Positions 23,810-32,123 of a DNA stretch of 35,403 nt are shown here, in pieces. Source of the DNA: Dethiobacter sp. (lineage in GTDB: Bacteria > Bacillota > Dethiobacteria > DTU022 > UBA8154); contig QZJM01000002.1 of NCBI GenBank assembly GCA_003605065.1, forward strand, positions 1 to 35,403. The letters run 5' to 3'. The notes under the pieces were generated by a model. It saw nothing but the letters and a program-made list of their open reading frames with translations, did not search any database and was not told the origin of the DNA. Numbering within the stretch: position 1 is the stretch's first letter; every line of letters begins with the position of its first letter. The position numbers were made by a program, and so were the translations under genes.

Positions 23810-23838
23810 GCCCCTCCGTTTCAATTTCCTGCCAGATT

Positions 23839-23886
23839 AAAAATGAATAAGGCTGCCTTACCCCGGCAGCCTTATTCATTTTTTGC
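23839..23886 (+). terminator. Strong intrinsic terminator after the nfeD-floA operon
   Basis: A perfect stem of at least 17 bp (AAATGAATAAGGCTGCC at 23841-23857 with 23865-23881), extendable by two A-T pairs, encloses the 7-base loop TTACCCC and is flanked by A and T runs. It may work in both directions. It separates the nfeD operon from the sporulation genes yqfC-yqfD. Confidence 0.92.
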
Positions 23887-23912
23887 ATAACCCTGTTTTT
23901 AAAGCATAAATT
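23885..23912 (+). promoter_or_regulatory. Sigma-E-like promoter candidate for yqfC-yqfD
   Basis: GCATAAC (23885-23891), 13 bases, CATAAATT (23905-23912). The -10 fits CATACAMT at six of eight and the -35 fits KMATATT at five of seven. yqfC and yqfD belong to the sigma-E regulon in B. subtilis, which supports the call. Confidence 0.5.
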
Positions 23913-23953
23913 TTAATATGCAGGGAAGGAAAAATAGCAGGGAGGGTTTCCTT

Positions 23954-24244
23954 TTGAAAGGCAAGGAGTTCGGGGAAGAGAGAAAGAAATGGCGCGAAAA
24001 CGTGGCCGATTTTTTTGAATTGCCCAAAGAACTTCTCTGTAATCTGCCCCGGGCCACAATAATCGGAAATGTACAGCTTTACCTGGAGAATTACGGGGGT
24101 ATTATTGAATATAACGATGAGATCTTGCGTTTAAAAATCAGGGGCGGTGAAATTGTGATCAAGGGCAAAAACCTTGCTATTAAAAACTTTTTTAGTGAGG
24201 AAATATTTGTGGAGGGGCAGATTAAATCCATCGAATACCTGTAG
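23954..24244 (+). CDS. yqfC: Sporulation protein YqfC
   Basis: 96 residues, the normal length. The core DFFELPKELLCNLPRATIIG, then QLYLENYGGII and a strand-rich tail ending IFVEGQIKSIEYL match YqfC. ATG 23918 is in frame upstream, but GGAGG at 23941-23945 places the start at TTG 23954, which also restores the family length. The molecular role is unknown; in Bacillus it is a sigma-E gene. It is followed by yqfD after 24 bases. Confidence 0.9.
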   Translation: MKGKEFGEERKKWRENVADFFELPKELLCNLPRATIIGNVQLYLENYGGIIEYNDEILRLKIRGGEIVIKGKNLAIKNFFSEEIFVEGQIKSIEYL

Positions 24245-24268
24245 TTCCCGGAGAAGGTGGCTAGAATC

Positions 24269-25492
24269 ATGGCAACATCGAACTGGTGGAGGCTCTGGGA
24301 GGGATATTTACTTATTTCCCTGAAGGGGCCGGGGCTGGCCAAATTTTTAAATTTAACGGCGAGGCAGGGGATCAATTTCTGGGATCTTAACTACCGGGAA
24401 AACACGGCTATGGTAAAAATCAGGGTCCGTGACTTAAAGCGATTGCGCCCTCTTTTACGAAAAACGGGTTGCAGGGTTAAAATTCATCATAAAAGGGGTG
24501 CGCCTTTTATAATGCTGCGGGGAAGGCGCAGGAAAGGACTGGTGCTGGGGATAGTTCTTTTTTTGGTTACCCTGTATTTTCTTTCCCTGTTTATCTGGCA
24601 TATTAATATTGAAGGTAATGTGGATGTCAGCACAAAGGAAATTAAAGCTGCTTTGGAGAACTATGGTGTTAAGGAAGGTATATTGAAGAAAGATCTCGAC
24701 TTATCCGAACTGGAAAGGAAACTTCTGCTGGGAATAGATGATCTGAAATGGGCGGGGGTGAGTATAAAGGGTGTTTTCCTGAATATCCAGGTGGTAGAAC
24801 GCCTCAGGGAGCCTCCCTTAGAAGGCGCCGTAACAGACCTGGTTGCCACCAAAGACGGGCTTGTTAAGGATATTCTGGTTCTGGCAGGAGAAGCTCTGGT
24901 AAAGCCGGGAGATACCGTGCAAAAGGGGCAGCCGCTTATTTCCGGAAAGATAAAAGTCACAGAGGAACATGGCGGGGAGCATGTGGAAAAGGCTGTGGAA
25001 GTAAGACCCAGGGGCATGGTAGAAGCCCTGGTATGGTATGAGAGCTATGCCGAAGCCCCGTTATACCTGGTGCATAAAAGAAAGACAGGTAATTATTCCC
25101 GCTTTTTTTCCCTGGTTTTAAAAGATAAAGAGTATTATCTCTGGGGGCCGAAAACCTCCCCTTACCGCAATTATGAGATGGAAAAAATTAAACGAACTTA
25201 TGCCTGGAGGAATCTACGTTTGCCTGTCGAATTAGTAAGTATTAATTACCGGGAATTTGAGGTAGAAATTGAGCCCATTTCCCCCTGGGAAGCCTTGCAG
25301 AAAGCAAGGAGCAAAGCCCTGGAGGATGTTAATGCTCAGCTTCCCGGGGGAGCAACCATTAGGAAAAGGTTTGTAAACGATTTTTATTTCTTCGAATTGG
25401 GAACGGTCGGCTGCCGGGTAATGGTGGAAACATTGGAAGATATCGCCGTTCCACAAGTTTTACTAGAAGCTGGGAGGGATCTTTTTTCTTGA
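24269..25492 (+). CDS. yqfD: Sporulation protein YqfD
   Basis: 407 residues with one transmembrane segment (about residues 90-110, GLVLGIVLFLVTLYFLSLFI) preceded by a cytoplasmic domain that includes the RQGINFWDL block. After the membrane segment comes a large extracytoplasmic region with POTRA-like and Bon-like strand patterns (IKAALENYGVKEGILKKDLD). ATG 24269 is eight bases from the AAGGTGG site; the GTG at 24257 overlaps that site. Essential partner gene in the sigma-E yqfCD operon; molecular function not established. Its stop overlaps the start of phoH by four bases. Confidence 0.93.
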   Translation: MATSNWWRLWEGYLLISLKGPGLAKFLNLTARQGINFWDLNYRENTAMVKIRVRDLKRLRPLLRKTGCRVKIHHKRGAPFIMLRGRRRKGLVLGIVLFLVTLYFLSLFIWHINIEGNVDVSTKEIKAALENYGVKEGILKKDLDLSELERKLLLGIDDLKWAGVSIKGVFLNIQVVERLREPPLEGAVTDLVATKDGLVKDILVLAGEALVKPGDTVQKGQPLISGKIKVTEEHGGEHVEKAVEVRPRGMVEALVWYESYAEAPLYLVHKRKTGNYSRFFSLVLKDKEYYLWGPKTSPYRNYEMEKIKRTYAWRNLRLPVELVSINYREFEVEIEPISPWEALQKARSKALEDVNAQLPGGATIRKRFVNDFYFFELGTVGCRVMVETLEDIAVPQVLLEAGRDLFS

Positions 25493-26460
25493 CGGAGGAG
25501 TATGATGAATGTAAAGTTTATTTAAAAAACATGGATGAAGGACTGCCTTTACTGGGAAAATTCGATGAGCACATTTCCCTGGTAGAGGAAAGCTTTTCTG
25601 TTAGAGTTATTCCCAGGGGAGACGAGCTTTCCTTTCGGGGTAAAAAGGAAGACGTAGAGAAAGTATGTTCTTTTTTTCAGGAGCTTCTTTCCTTAATCAG
25701 GGGAGGGCATTTCTTATCTACCGCGGAATTTATCTATGCCCTGAAACTGGCCCGGGCGGGACAGAGCAGGGAAATAAAGGACCTGTTTAACGATCTTATT
25801 CTTGTTACCGACCGGGGGAAAAAGATCCGTCCCAAGACCCTGGGCCAAAAAAAATATGTTGAGGCTTTGCGGAGTTATGATATTGTTTTTGGTATAGGCC
25901 CGGCAGGGACAGGTAAGACTTACCTGGCCATGGCGGCAGCTGTTTCCGCCCTGAAGAATAAACTTGTGCAGAGGTTGGTTTTAACCAGGCCTGCTGTGGA
26001 GGCGGGAGAACACCTTGGCTTTTTACCGGGAGATCTTCATGACAAAGTTGATCCTTATCTCCGACCTCTTTACGATGCCCTTTATGATTTAATGGGGGTG
26101 GAAAATTATTTAAAACACAGGGAAAAAGGTATGATCGAAGTTGCCCCGCTGGCCTACATGAGAGGGCGGACACTCGACGATTCCTTCATTATTCTGGATG
26201 AAGCCCAGAATACTACCCCGGAACAGATGAAGATGTTCTTGACCCGCATGGGATTTGGCTCCAGGGCTGTTATTACCGGAGATATAACCCAGATGGACCT
26301 GCCCCGGGGCAAGTTTTCAGGTTTGATCGAGGTTATGGATATTTTAAAGGAGATCCAGGAAATTTCCTTTGTTCATCTCAGTGACCAGGATGTGGTACGG
26401 CATAACCTGGTGCAGAAAATTGTCAAGGCCTACGAAAACTACCCTAAAGAGGGAAACTAG
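25489..26460 (+). CDS. phoH: PhoH-family ATPase (PhoH-like, YqfP-region type)
   Basis: 323 residues. An N-terminal KH-like region precedes the P-loop GPAGTGKTYLAMAAA (about residues 140-154), then LTRPAVEAGEHLGFLPGDL, DEAQNTTPEQMKMFLTRMG and VITGDITQMDLP, the full PhoH helicase-like motif set. It is found beside ybeY in most bacteria and is linked to rRNA processing or RNA metabolism. TTG 25489 follows GGGAGGG at 25472-25478 and overlaps the yqfD stop (TTGA), implying translational coupling; the next in-frame ATG at 25531 lacks a ribosome site. Confidence 0.95.
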   Translation: MTEEYDECKVYLKNMDEGLPLLGKFDEHISLVEESFSVRVIPRGDELSFRGKKEDVEKVCSFFQELLSLIRGGHFLSTAEFIYALKLARAGQSREIKDLFNDLILVTDRGKKIRPKTLGQKKYVEALRSYDIVFGIGPAGTGKTYLAMAAAVSALKNKLVQRLVLTRPAVEAGEHLGFLPGDLHDKVDPYLRPLYDALYDLMGVENYLKHREKGMIEVAPLAYMRGRTLDDSFIILDEAQNTTPEQMKMFLTRMGFGSRAVITGDITQMDLPRGKFSGLIEVMDILKEIQEISFVHLSDQDVVRHNLVQKIVKAYENYPKEGN

Positions 26461-26477
26461 CTTAGCGAAGGTGTAAT

Positions 26478-28601
26478 ATGCAAATATGGGGTAAAGCTAA
26501 AAAATTTTTAAATGACTCTTTTTCCCTGACCGGAATTAAAAAGGGCCAAAGGTTTTTTCTGGGGATAGGGCTTTTTGCCTTTATTTATCTTTTACTCCTT
26601 TTTTCCATTATACCCCTGGGAGTATCTGTGGAGATGGGAATGCCCAGCCCGCAAAGAATATTTGCCCACAGGGAAGTTATCGATACTTTTTCCACAAATA
26701 AACTCAGAGAGGAAGCAGCAGTAGCCGTTCCGGAGGTCTTCGATCACGTTCCCACTATCCTGGAGGAGGGAAAAGGGGTTATTTCCCGTTTTTTTCAGGA
26801 AATCAAAAGAGTTAAAAGCCTGGAAAACGGGGAAAATGAGGAAAAAATTGCCCTGCTGAAGGAAACCCTGGCTCTTAAACTGCCGGAAGCGACTATTCCT
26901 GCTCTTTTAAACCAAAGCGGCGAAGCCCTTGGTGAGCTCCAGGACAGCTTGGAGAGTATTTTAGAAGGAATTATGTCCAAGGGGATTAAACAGGAAGGCC
27001 TCCAGACAGCCTTACATCAGGTCTTCCAGGAGATAAATTTACTGCATTTTAGCCCGGAAATAAAACAGGGAATGGAAAGGCTGCTTGCCCCCCTGATCCA
27101 GCCTAATATGTTTTACAATGCCGAAGCTACGGAAGCCAACAGGGAAACTGCCAGGCAGGCCGTAGAGCCGGTAAGGATCTTAAAGAAATCCCTGATTGTA
27201 CAGGAAGGGGAAAAAATTACCGAAAAGCATATGGCCCAGCTGGAGGCACTGGGAGTGCTGGGGCCGCGTATCCACCGGGGAGGGTATGCCGGGCTTTTTT
27301 TAATACTTGTGATCGTCTTTATTATTGTTGCTCTATACCTCTATCTTTTTAACAAGGATATTTATGACAGTTTTACCTATCTCTCCCTTTTGGGTTTAAT
27401 CGTCTTAATAACACTGGTTTTTGGCCTGGCGGCCCGCTTTTTTTCCGGTTATTTGATGCCGGTAGCCATGGGGGGTATTCTTATAACCGTCCTTTTTGAA
27501 CCCCGGCTGGCGGTACTGGTCAACATTATCCTGGCGCTGCTGCTGGGGTTTGTAATTGACGGGGAATTTCACTTTATTATCGTCTCTTTATTAAGCGGCC
27601 TGGTGGCCATATATAGTGTTTCATGCCTGCAGAGGCGCTCTGATCTCACCAGGGCCGGTTTATACGTGGCCGGAGTCAATATTGCCACGATTATCGCTCT
27701 TCTTCTTTTAACGAGAAGTTTCCAGCTGGATTATGACTTTTTACGTGAATTTAGCATTGCTGTGCTGGCAGGTTTTGGGAACGGCCTTTTTTCGGCAGTT
27801 ATGGCTATCGGCCTTTTACCTTACCTGGAGAGCGCTTTTGGCTTGACAACGGCTATTACGCTTCTGGAACTGGCTGATCCGGGACGCCCTCTTTTACGTA
27901 AGCTGCTTATGGAGACCCCGGGCACCTATCATCACAGCATCGTGGTAGGTAACCTGGCAGAAGCGGCTGCGGAGGCTGTCAGGGCTGATCCGCTCCTTTC
28001 CCGCGTGGCAGCCTTTTACCATGATATCGGTAAAACCAGACGCTCCTACTTTTTTGTGGAGAACCAGTTCACAAGCGACAATCCTCACAATAAAATTTCT
28101 CCTAACCTCAGTGCCCTGATTATCCGTTCTCATGTCAAGGACGGGGTGGATCTGGCCAGGAAAGAAAGGCTGCCTTTACCTATCATTGAGATTATCCAGC
28201 AGCACCACGGGACAAGTTTAATTTCTTTCTTTTACCGTCAGGCCATGGATAACGGAAAAGGAATAGCGGTCCCGGAGGAGGAATTTCGCTATGAAGGCCC
28301 TTTACCCCAGACCAAGGAAGCGGCCATAATCCTTCTGGCGGATGCCGTGGAGGCAGCGGTGCGCTCCTTATCGCGCCCGGTGGCGGGAAGAGTTGAAGGA
28401 ATGGTAAGGCGCATCATCAAAGAAAAGCTTAATGACGGGCAGCTGGATGAGGCGCCGTTGACGCTAAAGGATCTGGATAAAATAGGGGATACCTTTGTGC
28501 ATATATTATCAGGTGTTTTTCACCAGAGGATCGAATACCCGGAAAGGGAATTGAGGGCAGATCTGGAGAGGGGGAATAAGAATGCCAGTGATGGTAAATA
28601 A
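26478..28601 (+). CDS. pgpH: PgpH/YqfF-type 7TM-HD c-di-AMP phosphodiesterase
   Basis: 707 residues in the family order: one N-terminal transmembrane helix (about 28-48), an extracytoplasmic 7TMR-HDED domain of some 220 residues, a block of seven transmembrane helices (about 275-465), then a cytosolic HD domain. HD residues are in GTYHHSIVVGNLAE and AFYHDIGKTRR, with a later QQHHGTSLI. In Listeria this protein hydrolyses c-di-AMP. Start ATG follows GAAGGTG, 17 bases after phoH. It overlaps ybeY by 20 bases, so the two are coupled. Confidence 0.95.
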   Translation: MQIWGKAKKFLNDSFSLTGIKKGQRFFLGIGLFAFIYLLLLFSIIPLGVSVEMGMPSPQRIFAHREVIDTFSTNKLREEAAVAVPEVFDHVPTILEEGKGVISRFFQEIKRVKSLENGENEEKIALLKETLALKLPEATIPALLNQSGEALGELQDSLESILEGIMSKGIKQEGLQTALHQVFQEINLLHFSPEIKQGMERLLAPLIQPNMFYNAEATEANRETARQAVEPVRILKKSLIVQEGEKITEKHMAQLEALGVLGPRIHRGGYAGLFLILVIVFIIVALYLYLFNKDIYDSFTYLSLLGLIVLITLVFGLAARFFSGYLMPVAMGGILITVLFEPRLAVLVNIILALLLGFVIDGEFHFIIVSLLSGLVAIYSVSCLQRRSDLTRAGLYVAGVNIATIIALLLLTRSFQLDYDFLREFSIAVLAGFGNGLFSAVMAIGLLPYLESAFGLTTAITLLELADPGRPLLRKLLMETPGTYHHSIVVGNLAEAAAEAVRADPLLSRVAAFYHDIGKTRRSYFFVENQFTSDNPHNKISPNLSALIIRSHVKDGVDLARKERLPLPIIEIIQQHHGTSLISFFYRQAMDNGKGIAVPEEEFRYEGPLPQTKEAAIILLADAVEAAVRSLSRPVAGRVEGMVRRIIKEKLNDGQLDEAPLTLKDLDKIGDTFVHILSGVFHQRIEYPERELRADLERGNKNASDGK

Positions 28602-29031
28602 CATGCAGGATAAAATCGAGGTTTCCGAGGAACTCTTATCTTTGCTGGAGAACATTGGAAATTTCCTGCTGCGCCTGGAGGGGCAGTCCCTGCAATGTGA
28701 AGTAAGTATTATCCTGGTAGACAATAGTTACATTCAGGAATTGAATCTTACTTACCGGGGATATGACTGCCCCACGGATGTGTTATCCTTTAACCTGCAG
28801 GATAATATCACAGATGAGGACGAAGATAAAATACTGGGGGATGTGGTAGTCTCCGTAGAAAAGGCGGAGGAACAGGCCACAGCCTACGGGAATACTTTAA
28901 GGCAGGAGATTGCATTTTTATCTGTACATGGTATACTTCATTTATTGGGGTATGACCATGAGACAGCAGGGGCAGAGCAGGAGATGAATGAAAAGCAGGA
29001 ACTGGCATTGAAAAAGTTTAAGCTTAGATAA
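28582..29031 (+). CDS. ybeY: Endoribonuclease YbeY
   Basis: 149 residues. The zinc site HGILHLLGYDH gives His116, His120 and His126, and the preceding PTDVLSFNLQD and ILGDVVVSVEKAEEQA are typical. Acts in 16S rRNA 3' maturation and ribosome quality control. Start ATG lies within the end of pgpH behind AGAGGGGG. Sits in the standard phoH-pgpH-ybeY-dgkA order. Confidence 0.96.
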   Translation: MPVMVNNMQDKIEVSEELLSLLENIGNFLLRLEGQSLQCEVSIILVDNSYIQELNLTYRGYDCPTDVLSFNLQDNITDEDEDKILGDVVVSVEKAEEQATAYGNTLRQEIAFLSVHGILHLLGYDHETAGAEQEMNEKQELALKKFKLR

Positions 29032-29092
29032 GCTGTCCCGGCCTCACGGCAACCCGAAATTCCGGTGCAATCTTATTTGGGAAGATGACCCT

Positions 29093-29455
29093 ATGAAACA
29101 TACTAAACTGATTAAAAGTTTTAGAGATGCTTTCCGCGGAATAATTTATGCTTTTCGCAGCGAAAGGAATTTGCACCTTCACCTCATTGGCACTGTAGTG
29201 GCTCTGGCGGCTTCGTTCTATTTGAAAGTGGAAAAGTTTGAGCTTCTCTTTGTTGTCACGGCCATTTTTCTGGTGTTTATTACGGAAATGATCAATACCG
29301 CCGTAGAGGCAACCGTGGACCTGAAAACAAAACAATTTCACCCACTGGCCCGTATAGCCAAAAATGTGGCGGCGGGGGCGGTTTTATGTGCCGCCCTGTT
29401 TGCTCTTGTGGTTGCTTATGTTGTCTTTGCGGACAGGCTGAAAAATCTCTGGTAA
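29093..29455 (+). CDS. dgkA: Diacylglycerol/undecaprenol kinase DgkA
   Basis: 120 residues with three transmembrane helices. Conserved residues are in FRSERNLHLHL, FITEMINTAVEATVDL and ARIAKNVAAGAVL, the active-site glutamates and asparagine of the family. Gram-positive members phosphorylate undecaprenol, feeding the lipid carrier for cell-wall synthesis, rather than diacylglycerol. ATG behind GGAAGATG. The 61-base gap before it shows nothing special. Confidence 0.93.
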   Translation: MKHTKLIKSFRDAFRGIIYAFRSERNLHLHLIGTVVALAASFYLKVEKFELLFVVTAIFLVFITEMINTAVEATVDLKTKQFHPLARIAKNVAAGAVLCAALFALVVAYVVFADRLKNLW

Positions 29456-29487
29456 GTTTTATTTTTAAGAGGGGGAATCATTTTAAA

Positions 29488-30534
29488 ATGAAACTGGGTT
29501 CTAGCCATGCTGTTGTCGATAACAAAGTGCTGGTCCTGGTTACAGTGGTACTTGTTTTAAATACGGTGCTTGTCGGGTTAAATTTTAATATACTCTACAT
29601 GCAATTTATGGATAATAAAGAAGGCTTAATTTCTAAACAGGTTATGGCCCAGGATTTGCTAGAATACAGCAAGCGCCTGGCCCAGGATTTGGGAGTGCAA
29701 AACCGCACCTCCGTAAAGGAAGCACTGGCTACTTTTAACTACGAAATTGACCTGGCCAAAGATAGTGATGAACTGGCCCGGTTAATATTCACTCACGGCC
29801 GCCAGCTGCAGGAAACCATACTGAGGGAGTGGGATGCCCTTTTACGGGAGAAAGTTTTAATTGTCATTAACCAGGACAAAAATTTAAAGAAAAAAACAGG
29901 GAAAATACAATTTACGCTGCGCATTTCCAATACCGACGGAGTGGTTGCCGATCCGCAGGTTCTCCATGAAGACACCTTAAAGGAAATACTTAATCTTTAC
30001 CTGGAAGGCGGAATGGCCCAGGAACGGGTTTTTCGCATCGAGGTGGAGGAAAGCCGCAGCCGCATGCTTGTCCCTTACAATCCCCTGGATTATATTCAGG
30101 CTCTTACCGAGGAACTGGACTCTTTAAGGGTCAGCATGCATGAAATGCGGGTTGCAACCGGTCTTGCCGAGATGGCCGGCCCCGGAGTGGCGATCAGGCT
30201 GTACGATGCTCCCGACGGTTACAGCGCCAGTGATATAATCCATGATTCCGATGTCCGGGATGTGGTAAACGAGCTCTTTGCGGCGGGGGCCAAAGGAGTA
30301 TCCGTTGGCGGGCAGCGCCTTATAGCTACTTCCCCTATTCGCTGCGTGGGCCCTGTTATAAGGGTTAACCAAAAAGAGATATCTGCCAATCCGGTGGTGA
30401 TCGAAGCGGTGGGAGATCCGGAGGTCTTAGCCAGCGGACTGGATATAATACGGTTTTCCCTGGAATTTCACCGCAATTTCCGTATTGAAATTGAAAAGAA
30501 AGATAACATTGTCCTTCCTTATTTAAGGAACTAA
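29488..30534 (+). CDS. DUF881 protein with an extra N-terminal domain
   Basis: 348 residues, longer than the usual 220-260 for DUF881. One transmembrane segment (about residues 10-33), then about 150 residues of mainly helical, charged sequence not known from short DUF881 proteins, and finally the DUF881 core: LTEELDSLRVSMHEMRVATG, GPGVAIRLYDA, HDSDVRDVVNELFAAGAKGV and PIRCVGPVIRVN. Relatives (YlxW/YlxX) lie near cell-division genes and are of unknown function. GGGGG at 29471-29475 and ATG 29488 set the start; the frame upstream overlaps dgkA without a site. It is inserted between dgkA and cdd, which are neighbours in Bacillus. Confidence 0.85.
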   Translation: MKLGSSHAVVDNKVLVLVTVVLVLNTVLVGLNFNILYMQFMDNKEGLISKQVMAQDLLEYSKRLAQDLGVQNRTSVKEALATFNYEIDLAKDSDELARLIFTHGRQLQETILREWDALLREKVLIVINQDKNLKKKTGKIQFTLRISNTDGVVADPQVLHEDTLKEILNLYLEGGMAQERVFRIEVEESRSRMLVPYNPLDYIQALTEELDSLRVSMHEMRVATGLAEMAGPGVAIRLYDAPDGYSASDIIHDSDVRDVVNELFAAGAKGVSVGGQRLIATSPIRCVGPVIRVNQKEISANPVVIEAVGDPEVLASGLDIIRFSLEFHRNFRIEIEKKDNIVLPYLRN

Positions 30535-30553
30535 GGGGCAGGGGGGCTTTTCC

Positions 30554-30937
30554 ATGAATGACCATGAGCTAATCAGGCTGGCCAGGGAGGCACTTCCCTT
30601 TGCTTACGCTCCATATTCCGGTTACAGGGTGGGAGCCGCACTTTTGACCGTAGAGGGGCGCATATTCCAGGGGGTAAATGTGGAAAACGCCTCTTATGGG
30701 CTGACCATTTGTGCAGAAAGAGCGGCACTGGCAGCAGCTGTTGCTGCCGGATACAGCTCTTTTGCTGTGCTTGCCGTTGCCTCTGAGGGTGAGAGCGAAC
30801 CTTTGCCCTGCGGCGCCTGCCGCCAGGTTCTCAGGGAGTTTGGCAGCCTGAGGGTAGTAGTTGCCGGAAAAAAGGAAAAGATCCTTTCCTTTACCCTGGA
30901 GGATCTTTTGCCTTATCCTTTCACCTTTGAAAAGTGA
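30554..30937 (+). CDS. cdd: Cytidine deaminase
   Basis: 127 residues, the homotetrameric class. Zinc ligands and catalytic acid are Cys53 and Glu55 (ICAERAAL) with Cys86 and Cys89 (LPCGACRQVL). The N-terminal YAPYSGYRVGAALLT and NVENASYG bind substrate. Converts (deoxy)cytidine to (deoxy)uridine in pyrimidine salvage. ATG after GCAGGGGGG. Common neighbour of era; here a small leftward gene separates them. Confidence 0.96.
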   Translation: MNDHELIRLAREALPFAYAPYSGYRVGAALLTVEGRIFQGVNVENASYGLTICAERAALAAAVAAGYSSFAVLAVASEGESEPLPCGACRQVLREFGSLRVVVAGKKEKILSFTLEDLLPYPFTFEK

Positions 30938-30945
30938 AAACTTTT

Positions 30946-31128
30946 TCAGAAAAAATAAATATATAGCAGGGAAATAATAAAAGCTATAAAGATGACAATT
31001 ACTGTGGTGACCAGTCCCGTATATACTACCAGGAACATACCGGCAAAGAGCACCAGAAAAAAAATGATGTTTAAAATCAGAGCCTTATTGCCTCTAGCTT
31101 TAAGTTCTTTTTTTTGTTCTTCTTCCAT
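30946..31128 (-). CDS. Small two-helix membrane protein of unknown function
   Basis: 60 residues on the minus strand. A charged head (MEEEQKKELKARGNK) is followed by two closely spaced hydrophobic segments, ALILNIIFFLVLFAGMFLVV and VTTVIVIFIAFIISLLYIYF. AAAGGAG lies eight bases before the ATG, which argues that it is a real gene. It is convergent with cdd (8-base gap) and divergent from era. No family recognised. Confidence 0.65.
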   Translation of the reverse strand: MEEEQKKELKARGNKALILNIIFFLVLFAGMFLVVYTGLVTTVIVIFIAFIISLLYIYFF

Positions 31129-31154
31129 TTCGGCACTCCTTTAGTAAAGAATAA

Positions 31155-31182
31155 TTGAGAGCATATATCTACATATTAAAAT
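31155..31182 (+). promoter_or_regulatory. Promoter candidate for era
   Basis: TTGAGA (five of six), 16 bases, TAAAAT (five of six), 31 bases before the era start. A fresh promoter is needed here because the preceding gene points the other way. Confidence 0.55.
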
Positions 31183-31212
31183 AATCTTGTTTGGAAGTAA
31201 AGAGGTAAGTTA

Positions 31213-32097
31213 ATGTTTGTATCAGGATTTGTTTCTGTTGTCGGCCGCCCCAATGTGGGGAAATCCACTTTGATTAATTCTTTTCTGGGCCGGAAGCTGC
31301 TTATTGTTTCCGACAAACCCCAGACTACGAGAAATCGTATCCAGGCCATTCTTACCACGGAGCAGGCCCAGGTTATTTTTTTGGATACCCCGGGGATTCA
31401 CAAGCCGAAGCATAAACTGGGGGATTATATGGTTAAAATTGCCCTGGAAGCCTTAAAAGAGGTGGAATTAATTCTCTTCATGGTAGAAGCCACCTCCCCA
31501 CCCGGCCCGGGAGACAGTTATATCGCTGCTTTACTGCGTGAAGTTGATACGCCCGTATTTTTAGTTGTTAATAAAACAGATCTGGCCCCGGCACAGTTTG
31601 AGCAGGAATGGCTTCCTCTGTACCTGCAGCTGGGCAGGTTTAAAAAACATTTTCTTGTATCTGCCCTGCAGGGAAGCAATTTAAGCCCCCTTCTGGAAGA
31701 AGCTACCGGGATTTTACCGCCCGGGCCCCTTTATTATCCACCGGAAATGACCGTTGATCGCCCCGAGGAGTTCCTGGTAGGGGAAATGATCAGGGAAAAA
31801 ATATTTTTACAGACCAGGGATGAAGTACCCCACTCCGTGGCGGTGGAAGTAGACAGCATGGATTTGCGGAAGGACAGGGATTTACTGGATATCAGGGCGG
31901 TAATCTACGTGGAAAAAGAATCCCAAAAAGGAATTATTATCGGTAAAAACGGCACTATGTTAAAACAAATCGGCACGGAAGCGCGCCTGGAACTGGAAAA
32001 GCTCCTGGGAAACCCGGTGTTTCTCGATCTATGGGTAAAGGTTAAAAAGGACTGGCGCCGCAAGGAAAACAATCTCCGGCAGTTTGGCTACGAGTAG
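31213..32097 (+). CDS. era: GTPase Era
   Basis: 294 residues. G1 GRPNVGKST (11-19), the switch region PQTTRNRIQAI, G3 DTPGIHKPKHKLG and G4 NKTD are followed by a C-terminal KH domain (GIIIGKNGTMLKQIG). Binds the 3' end of 16S rRNA and is a late 30S assembly factor. ATG follows AGAGGTAAG. recO begins 26 bases after its stop. Confidence 0.97.
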   Translation: MFVSGFVSVVGRPNVGKSTLINSFLGRKLLIVSDKPQTTRNRIQAILTTEQAQVIFLDTPGIHKPKHKLGDYMVKIALEALKEVELILFMVEATSPPGPGDSYIAALLREVDTPVFLVVNKTDLAPAQFEQEWLPLYLQLGRFKKHFLVSALQGSNLSPLLEEATGILPPGPLYYPPEMTVDRPEEFLVGEMIREKIFLQTRDEVPHSVAVEVDSMDLRKDRDLLDIRAVIYVEKESQKGIIIGKNGTMLKQIGTEARLELEKLLGNPVFLDLWVKVKKDWRRKENNLRQFGYE

Positions 32098-32123
32098 TAT
32101 GCATGCTTGGAGGGGTGAGACTG

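Noticed and set aside
30930-30947. AAAAGT-GAAA-ACTTTT at the end of cdd as a terminator
   Set aside because: The stem is only six A/T-rich pairs and is followed by a mixed sequence, too weak to support.
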